Shown here piece after piece: positions 56,590 through 64,000 of a stretch of DNA of 64,000 bases. Numbering within the stretch: the first letter of the stretch is position 1; each line of letters starts with the position of its first letter. This DNA comes from Acestrorhynchus altus (lineage: Eukaryota > Chordata > Actinopteri > Characiformes > Acestrorhynchidae): positions 3,561,336 through 3,625,335 of the forward strand of contig CM067504.1 in the NCBI GenBank assembly GCA_034509495.1. The letters are read 5' to 3'. Below the pieces are notes generated by a model. That model made no database searches. It was not told the origin of the DNA and worked only from the letters and a program-made list of their open reading frames with translations. The translations under genes and the position numbers were made by a program.

Positions 56590-57477
56590 ACTTTTACTTT
56601 AGTAAAAATGAAAATCATACTTCAAGCCATGATGCTGTTTTCTAGGCTTCATATCTCAGGATCAGAGTAACATACAGACATGACACACTTTCCATAACAT
56701 AACTAGAAGCCTTACCGTCATCATGGTGTGAGTTATGAGTAATCCAGCATGTTGTTACTTGATTAAATCCCAATTTAAGCTCCAGCCAAAGGAGCTTCCA
56801 GTACATGTTTACTGCTCTGGCCACATGTGCACGCTCAACCTGCATACAGGCTCTGACTGATCAGAGAGAGGGGGCGGGGCTGAGGCTCAACCTGCATACA
56901 GGCTCTGACTGATCAGAGAGTGGGGGCGGGGCTGACGCTCAACCTGCATACAGGCTCTGACTGATCAGAGAGAGGGGGCGGGGCTGACGCTCAACCTGCA
57001 TACAGGCTCTGACTGATCAGAGAGAGGGGGCGGGGCTGATGCTCAACCTGCATACAGACTCTGACTGATCAGAGAGAGGGGGCGGGGCTGATGCTCAACC
57101 TGCATACAGGCCCTGACTGATCAGAGAGAGGGGGCGGGGCTGATGCTCAACCTGCATACAGACTCTGACTGATCAGAGAGAGGGGGCGGGGCTGATGCTC
57201 AACCTGCATACAGGCTCTGACTGATCAGAGAGAGGGGGCGGGGCATCACTGACTCAAATATTAGGTTATAGAGGAAAATGCGAAGGGATGAGAGGGGCTG
57301 CTTGCTCTCTTTTTTTGCTCTGAGGGCTGGATATTGACAATGAAGTATAAATAAATAAAAATTAGAGGCAAGAAAATATTTGATTGAAAATTGAAAACTT
57401 TGATTGTTTTTGTAGTTTAGGACTTTGTTTAACCTACAAAAATATCCCATAAAATTGCTCAGAGTTCTAAAAGTTAA
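56590..57477 (+). mobile_element. GC-box VNTR element, copy L (8 clean units)
   Basis: The left half (GTTTTCTAGGCTTCATATCT, CAGGATCAGAGTAACATACA, AAAGGAGCTTCCAGTACATG) leads to eight units at 56833-57246, almost free of indels. Most share the variant CAGGCTCTGACTGATCAG. The right half is shortened and ends CAGAGTTCTAAAAG, with TTAA at 57474-57477. Largest clean array in the window. Confidence 0.9.
56833..57246 (+). promoter_or_regulatory. Cluster of eight GC boxes (possible Sp/KLF-binding array)
   Basis: Each 52-bp unit contains GGGGGCGGGGC, matching the classical Sp1 GC-box consensus. Eight such sites at a 52-bp pitch could bind Sp/KLF factors. No adjoining promoter or exon is visible, so regulatory function is inference only. 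Confidence 0.3.
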
Positions 57478-58319
57478 CTATTAAGGTTCAGAAAACAGGC
57501 CCCATTTTGTCGAAACACATCAGATCTTTTGAAAATTTGAAAACCTTCATTCAACACTGTATAATATTTGATAAAAACCCAGTTTTGTCACCACATGGCT
57601 GCACAGAGTCCATACAGTCAGACATTTATGATTTTCTGAAGATGCAGATTTGATGAGTTGATTCTCATCTGAAATATTGATGTTATATCCAAACACACAA
57701 GACGAGTAACACCAGTACTGCACAAAGAGGAGACAAAAATGAAAGCATGAATAAAAATCCCTCAGCATCATGTTTTCACACAGCTGGATCTGGCCATAAC
57801 CCTTTACCCCCTCGCACGCTGTATCCTCTCCCACAGTCATCAGGGGCAGGGTTTTCTGATTGGTGAATCCATCCTTGCACAGTCTCTGACCTCCTGCATG
57901 GTTTGACTGAGGGGTATCCTGACATAAGACTGGAGGTTGTAAACCTTCCACAGCCATGCTGAAAAAAAGCCTCCTCGGTGGGGAATGGTCAGTACATTGG
58001 GAGGTACTGGACTGAAAAAATTGGATGCTGAGGAAACCAGTTTGGTACCAGAACAGATTGATGGAAACATACAGTGTCCCAGATGATCCTGTATCTCATC
58101 TCCTCTGCAAGCAGTGGGTCTTCTGCTGTGACGATGGTATGCAGTCCATCTAAAAGTGAGAATATGTGAGCCAAGACCTAAGCTTGAGATGTTTTAAACA
58201 TTGTGATGTTACCACCTCACTGACCCAGGACATTCAAAACAGCACTGTGGCCAAATATGGTTCTTTCTTTTCCTCTTACAAGTCAAATCCAGCCTCACCT
58301 ATGAAATAAAGTTATGCAG
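57478..58319. other. Unrecognised GC-richer block
   Basis: 57770-58160 is GC-richer and has two overlapping minus-strand frames (136 and 76 codons), one reading LLAEEMRYRIIWDTVCFHQS in the adjoining 61-codon frame. It may be a decayed transposon gene, but I cannot assign a family. Confidence 0.35.
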
Positions 58320-58321
58320 GA

Positions 58322-58450
58322 TTGCATGAGCATGCATGAGCATCCATAAGCATGCATGAGCATCCATAAGCATGCATGAGCATCCATAGGCATGCATGAG
58401 CACGCATAAGCATGTTATGCAGGATTGCATGAGCATGCATGAGCATGCTT
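58322..58450. repeat. 20-bp imperfect minisatellite rich in ATGCAT
   Basis: Units of CATGCATGAGCATCCATAAG and variants repeat about six times. The block TTATGCAGGATTGCATGAGC appears at both ends of the array, suggesting a duplication. Confidence 0.9.
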
Positions 58451-58834
58451 CTGAAAAGGACGACCAGTGTTCTAGTCAAGCATAAAGAGCGGGTAAAATG
58501 TTGGAGCACATAATTCTGAAGTCTATATTACCTCCATATTATCATGTATTTTTATAGAGCTTATGCCTGATTGGTGAATTTAAAATTAAGCACTATGTTC
58601 AAGACATAGCAAAGACACATCCTGTTAGATTTCAGTGTAATGCAGAGAAATGTGCTCAGTGTTGTATATTCCTAAATGTATTTATAGGAGTATTTATAGT
58701 CATATATAGCAACTACACCTCTTAGGTGTAAAAATAGAGAATTTAAATGTTGTATGTTTTGATAAAACACGTTCTTGCGCCTCCATGTTTTGTCTCATGA
58801 GGACTATAAAATATTTTACATCTCAAATTCAGTT
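58451..58834. other. AT-rich unique sequence
   Basis: Nothing recognised. Confidence 0.4.
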
Positions 58835-58837
58835 TGA

Positions 58838-59245
58838 AATGCATTTTCCTGAGTGTTTTTGAGTTGAAAATGGTAGCATTTAATATGTTCTTAAAATGTT
58901 TGACAGTAATCCAAATGAAACATATATATTTTTTAATTTATTCATCAGTATTATCCCTTCTCATGACTTTTATTCTGAAATTTGAACACTGTGTGCACAA
59001 CAAAAGAAGACAGCAAACAGCCTCTAATTTCCCTCTATATACTAATATCTGGGTCAGTGGCATCCTTGTCCCCGCCCCCTCTCTCTGATTAGTCAGAGTC
59101 TGCATGCAGGTTGAGCAGCACATGTGCACAGAGCAGTAAACATGCACTGCATCACTGCTACAGCATTTAAACTGGGATTTAATTCAACAAGGTAATTTCA
59201 GCTCAATGATGAGACCACCATACCGGGACGTAACTGAGGCTTAGC
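58838..59245 (-). mobile_element. GC-box VNTR element, copy M (1 unit)
   Basis: TTCATCAGTATTATCCCTTC, CATGACTTTTATTCTGAAAT and TAATATCTGGGTCAGTGGCA precede one unit CCCCGCCCCCTCTCTCTGAT with an intact GC box. A partial left half follows (GTAAACATGCACTGCATCAC, CATTTAAACTGGGATTTAAT). Confidence 0.8.
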
Positions 59246-59585
59246 CAAACCTGTGATCTCAGGTTGGAAGAGGACACAGTTATTGTGTTAAAATGAGTTT
59301 TAACATTATTGCTAAATCTATATGTTACCCCTGGGTAGTGTGATCAGACTATATCTCAAAAATGCTTTTGGTTTATGAACCACAAAGCTCTTTTTGATAC
59401 ACCAATGTCTCTCTTTTAGTGGTTTAATGGTTTGGTGATGCTGCTTTCAGCCATTCATTTCCAAACCAGTGGAACAACCTTCTAGTGGACATGTAAATAC
59501 AAATTTAATAGTTATAATAATTATATAGTCTGATATTTATGTAGCGTTTTATAATAAATGTATGGTCTTTATTTATATAATTGTT

Positions 59586-59599
59586 TATATATATATACA

Positions 59600-59655
<56 letters not shown>
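59586..59655. repeat. (TA)n microsatellite
   Basis: AT run with one CAG interruption near the start. Confidence 0.95.
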
Positions 59656-59659
<4 letters not shown>

Positions 59660-60990
59660 TGAAATATTTGTTATATTTTATTGCATTACTTGTTTTTATT
59701 TTGCATTCCACGCTGGTAAATTTTATAATTTTATTTAATCTGTTTTTTTTTTCAATTTCTAAATTCTTATTGTTTATATCATGTTTTTTCCATCATTTTA
59801 TTCATTATCGTTACCATTTTAGTTGACATTTTTTTGTTCTGTAAATCACCTCTGGATGCCACGTCTAGTCTTACGGTCCAGGGCTTTTCTAACCTTATCC
59901 GAGGTCCTACGATAAGTCAACCCATAATCTCATCCACCTCGTCAGCAGTTCTTCAGGCACGATTCGGTCACATCACGCCATTCCTGAATGTCATATTGCC
60001 CTGACCCATCCCACCTAAAGAGTGATGGATTTGTCTTGTCAGATTTCATAATGACATTCAGCTACGATATCCTATATCTAGACTCTGAGGCTTAGCCAAA
60101 CCTGTGTGGCTGTTTTTATGAGATGTTCTGATATATTACCCGCTGCACTGTATCCGAGCAGTGACTTGATGAAACCACAATGTCCAGTGCAGATGTTACA
60201 CTGTGTGGCCTGGGGAAGTCATTCAGTCTTGTCATTGAAATGGCATGAAAAATTGATAACTCTTATTAATATCTATAGTCTATAAAATGTCTACTAGCTG
60301 TTACAGAATCATACACCTTTATTTATCAATATATGCTATTTATATATAAAGCTACCTTAAAATCATGCTGACAATTCAATGACCTGTACTATGTAACACT
60401 GGTGAAGTAATGATGATGTAATGTATGATTAGTCTACATACGGTCAACATGCTCTTTTCACTTCAGCTGCTGCAGCCTGTCCAGGAAAGCTTGTCCTTCA
60501 GAGGATGCAGAATAGCCAGCTCTGATGTGGCTGCAGCTTTGGAATTAAGAATATGCAAATTCCTGTACTAGCCTGGATTTTGCCTATTTGTAGTTATAAA
60601 TAAAGTATTTTGGATCATACAGTATATGGTAATAGTACTGGATATTAAAACACAATACCTCAGGGTCTGTACGCATCCCAACACTTCAGCTCAGATCCTC
60701 AGTGAAGAGCTCCAGCCCTCCCTGGACGGAAGATACAGATACAAAAGCAGGATGTTGCACGTTATCTTTGTTTTGTCCTAATTTTAATAAGACTAGAACA
60801 AATCTTAGTTTCAGTTGCATGGCCTATCTGTGCCATCACCTTATGGTCTAATGAGCAGTCCCAATCTGGCTATCTAAAGTGAATTTATTGATAGTGTGAA
60901 TATTCTTAACACGCAATCTAAGAATCCAACTCAAATTTCCCAACATTCCTACTGATTTTCAGCTCTGCAGACAACAATTGTCCAAAAAAT
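59656..60990. other. Unique sequence
   Basis: No exon recognised. ATATGCAAAT near 60552 is an octamer-like word. The rest shows no repeat family. Confidence 0.4.
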
Positions 60991-60994
60991 ACCT

Positions 60995-61140
60995 CCTGCA
61001 TAACACAGAGTCGGCATGCAGGTTGAGCACGGACATGTGGGCAGAGCAGTAAACATGCACTGGAAGCTCAAATTTTCTGAGCTGGATTATTCATTGATAA
61101 GTCACCACAATGGTTAGATAGAGCATGTATAGTAGATATG
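60995..61140 (-). mobile_element. GC-box VNTR element fragment, copy N
   Basis: GAGTCGGCATGCAGGTTGAG, GGGCAGAGCAGTAAACATGC and TTTCTGAGCTGGATTATTCA are parts of the array edge and left half; no GC box remains. Confidence 0.7.
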
Positions 61141-62090
61141 ACACAGATATGAAACAATGACATTCATAATTAATTTGTACACTTTAGAACCTGAAATACA
61201 CACTTTGCAGGCAACAGCCTGCTGTTTTTTAGGCTTAACAACACAGGATGAGAGTAATCGAGCTCAGAAAACTGCTCCAAAAAAACTCTGGTTAGTCTTT
61301 ATAAGTAAATGATTTTATTAAAACTTGGTCACATTCACACAAATATCTAAATTCTGTTTGCTATTATATTATTAGTTGACCAGAGGAGGAGTCCCCCCTT
61401 TTGAGCCTGGCTCCTCCCAAGGTTTCTGCCTCCAGCTCTGAGGGAGTTGTTCCTTGCCCCTGTCGCCCTTTTGCTCAGCGGGGGTCTTATGTCTTTATTC
61501 TTTGCTTCATGTGTTGTTCGATTACTTATTTTTGTTTTTTTTAAATGCGCTCTGTGACTCCATCGGCTGTAAAAAATGCATTTTGATTGATTGATTCCTA
61601 GTATGTCTGTATGTTACTTGCCCAGAAGATACAGCTCTCAGGTTCTAAGAGTTAATTTACTAACTGCTTATGAATGATTTTTGTATAATATCTGATTATT
61701 TTATTTAATTATTTATTTTTAATTATGAAGTAACAGATAATACACACATTAACCTTTAGAACGCTCGGGCCAATTTTTTTTGGATGTTTTCATAGTTTAA
61801 TGAACTTTAACTCACCAAAACAATTATTGGAGACATGCCAGATGCCAGATATGTCTTCAAATATGTCTTCATTTAAGATGCTGATTAACAGAATTTAGAT
61901 ATTTGTGTGAATGTGACCAAGTTTTAATAAAATCATTTACTTATAAAGACTAACCAGAGTTTTTTTGGAGCAGTTTTCTGAGCTCGATTACTCTCATCCT
62001 GAGTTATTAAGCCTAAAAAACAGCAGAGTGTGTATTTCAGGTTCTAAAGTATACAAATTAATTATGAACGTCATGGTTTCATATCTGTGT
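61141..62090. repeat. Long inverted repeat built from VNTR-element sequence
   Basis: Arm 1 (61141-61358) and arm 2 (61887-62090) are reverse complements with about five mismatches and one 14-base gap by eye. Each arm joins a left-end block of the VNTR element (TTTAGAACCTGAAATACACA) to a right-half block (AAACTTGGTCACATTCACAC), so it is an array-less derivative. The 528-bp spacer contains a retroposon-like insertion (61379-61600) and two element termini: GGTTCTAAGAGTTAA at 61641-61655 and TTAACCTTTAGAACGCTCGG at 61749. Confidence 0.85.
61376..61605 (+). mobile_element. Retroposon-like dispersed repeat in the inverted-repeat spacer
   Basis: CTCCTCCCAAGGTTTCTGCC, GAGGGAGTTGTTCCTTGCCC and the tail TTGATTGATTGATT match a very common fish repeat I know from memory. 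Its short tandem tail suggests LINE-driven insertion. Confidence 0.6.
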
Positions 62091-62995
62091 AAGAATATCA
62101 GATAAAACACACATTAAAAACTTAAATGAATGTTTCCTTTTTTTTTTATAAAGTGTAATCGAGGAATTCAAATGGCCAGAGCACTGAAAGCTCTCTCGAT
62201 ACTCTCTGAAAATCACCTGTAGAGAGTTTGTCTTTGTTAAAGAAGGATTTAGAAACTGGAACTGTTTTCTCCTTGACGGTTGAAAACGTTAGAGAAGAGA
62301 AGAAAGCACATTTGATTGCTTGCCAAACCAGGAAGGCATGAGCTCGCATGCAGGCTTTGTGAAACACCTGTTGACGATGTAGAATCTCGCGCATCGGCCG
62401 TTAATACGTTAAACAGAGGAGCTGAAACTTTCCAGGGGTCTGCTGCAAATACGGGTCTGCTCCACTGACAGGAATATTTGTGACAAGACACTCCCCAGTA
62501 TACTAACCAATATGTACTTTACCCAGTGGTGCAGCACTAATGTGTCGTGAGGCAGCAGCAATATGATATCATGATGTGCCTGAAATTAATGGAAGATTTA
62601 TTACGTCTGCAACAAATCCCACAAACTGTGTAAAGGACCTGCTAATAGCACACTCATCAGGCGCCCTGTTTAAAAGCCACGGCTCACAGAGATAAGAGCC
62701 GGGACGTAGATATAGTAAATATAGTGGTGTTAATAAAAGTTCTTTTCCATCAAACAGAATCCGACAGTGACATCATTTCACTCCTAAAATGAAAGTTAAA
62801 AAATGGGAAATAATAACAGGGAGTGTGAACATTTCGTGTTGCATCTCCTCTGAACATCTGATACTGAGAGCTGAAGTCGTGATATGCTGGCAAGTATTTG
62901 TGAAACATATTTATTTATGCTGGGTTTCAGTCCTGTATCTCCCCCCACGTTGAACCATCTTGTGTTTTGTGCAGTGGCCCTGCATTTCCGATCCG
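62091..62995. other. Unique noncoding sequence
   Basis: No gene or repeat recognised; the minus-strand frames at 62146-62491 overlap each other and have no motif. Confidence 0.4.
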
Positions 62996-62999
62996 CAGG

Positions 63000-63432
63000 C
63001 ATCTTCCAGTGCATGTTTACTGCCCTGTCCACCTGTCCACCTGTCCAACCTGCGTAAAGACTCTGACTGATCAGTCAGAGGAGGTGGGGCTAATTATGTC
63101 GCTGACCCAGATATTATGTTCTTGAATAAATGCGATTTGCTCTCTTTTATTGCTCACTCCGTCTTCAAATTTTAGAATAAAAGTCCTGACAAGGGTTAAT
63201 ACTGATACATAAATAATAAAAGCAACTGTTTTTTTATTTTATTTGGACCACTTTCAAGTATTTTGAACAACCTGTCATTTTAAATATCCTTGTCAATGTA
63301 ATTATTACAAATAATTGTACTTTATGATGTAATATTATTTGTAATAATAATAATAATATAATTTTCTTTGGACCCCTGACAGGTAATAATAAACTTACTA
63401 TTATAAACATCCTTGTCACATTTAATTGCGCA
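63000..63432 (+). mobile_element. GC-box VNTR element, copy O (1 degenerate unit)
   Basis: CATCTTCCAGTGCATGTTTA and a single unit GACTGATCAGTCAGAGGAGG with the GC box mutated to GAGGTGGGGC are followed by the right half (GTCGCTGACCCAGATATTAT, AGAATAAAAGTCCTGACAAG, TAATACTGATACATAAATAA). Confidence 0.8.
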
Positions 63433-64000
63433 TCAGTGTTTCTGTCACAGGTACAAAGGAAGGGAACAATATAGGAGACATCAGCCAGACACTGTGTGTC
63501 TCCTTCCGAACCCTCATGTGTGGATTATCCTATGAATCAGAACATAATGTGACGTGAAATCACATGCAAAGAAGCACTTTTGTCTAATAATCCACTGCCA
63601 CGAGGTTTCATAAAGCAGAATTTACTGTAATGATTTTTCTTATCTGTAATAAAAGCAAAGCTCTCGAATTTATATCTCCAAATAGTCGTGCGTAATGAGA
63701 TTTTATTTCCTGCTTGTTGAGCAATCACACAAAATATAAGTGTCTGCTGAGTACGTGCTAATTGCATGTTATCTGGGAACAAAAATTTATGCAAAATATT
63801 ACAAATCCTGGAAGAAAAAGAGGAAAAAGAGAATTTATTCTACTCCCAGTTCCTCAATCAGGCACAGTGCTGATGTGTAGAGGGTTTTCCACAGGCGGTC
63901 TTTGTGGTTGACAGGCATTCTGGTGTAAGGGGAAGGTTACTGCAAACTTTAACCCCGTGATATCTACCCTGGCATTTCTGTCGGTAGGAAACTAGCGCCG
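63433..64000. other. Unique sequence, possible conserved noncoding element
   Basis: 63480-63790 is repeat-free with several ATTA/TAAT words. No exon recognised. Confidence 0.3.

Noticed and set aside
58322..58450. Possible CRISPR-like spaced repeats
   Set aside because: Units are contiguous and imperfect, with no unique spacers; the genome is clearly eukaryotic.
58312..58509. Frame with repeated MLMHAHA peptides
   Set aside because: Translation of the 20-bp ATGCAT minisatellite.
1..64000. Endogenous retrovirus or LTR element
   Set aside because: No long direct terminal repeats, primer-binding site, or gag/protease/envelope-like motifs were seen; the only reverse-transcriptase remnant is LINE-type.

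Overview
This window looks like intergenic or intronic DNA from a ray-finned fish, and I find no host protein-coding gene, tRNA, rRNA, operon or CRISPR array that I can defend. The teleost call rests on several things seen together: many decayed Tc1-type transposases, V-SINE-like and other tRNA-derived SINEs, a LINE reverse-transcriptase tail, a piggyBac transposase remnant, very abundant (GT)n/(TA)n/(TTA)n/(GATA)n microsatellites, and a palindromic dispersed repeat. From memory, that palindromic repeat is common in otophysan fishes (characins, catfishes, electric fishes). The order-level placement is inference. Nearly every long open frame is either translated simple repeat, or translated transposon, or chance.

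Layout. 1-5.7 kb: Tc1 remnant (minus strand), then palindromic-repeat copies. 6.2-11.5 kb: several Tc1 fragments interleaved with more palindromic repeats. 12.5-13.6 kb: LINE 3' end, a 26-bp minisatellite and a degenerate CCTAA-like tract. 13.7-14.5 kb: first copy of the window's dominant element (below) with a SINE inserted in it. 15.3-19.7 kb: palindromic repeat, Tc1 fragment abutting a piggyBac transposase remnant, a SINE, and a Tc1 deletion derivative with perfect terminal repeats. 19.7-34 kb: mostly AT-rich unique DNA with further copies of the dominant element and another Tc1 remnant. 34.2-37.1 kb: a 1.45-kb compound microsatellite, a V-SINE-like element and a (TAA)n array. 37-64 kb: unique DNA, SINEs, Tc1 pieces and about ten more copies of the dominant element, ending with an inverted duplication at 61.1-62.1 kb.

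The most interesting object is a dispersed element (working name: GC-box VNTR element) present about 16 times in both orientations. It has short inverted termini adjoining TTAA and a central array of 52-bp units. Each consensus unit carries a GGGGCGGGGC GC box and the palindrome CTGATCAG. Unit number varies from none to eight between copies, and units within an array share variants. The TTAA ends point to a non-autonomous piggyBac-type transposon. A piggyBac transposase with its catalytic core deleted lies at 17.25-17.9 kb, but a direct link between the two is inference.
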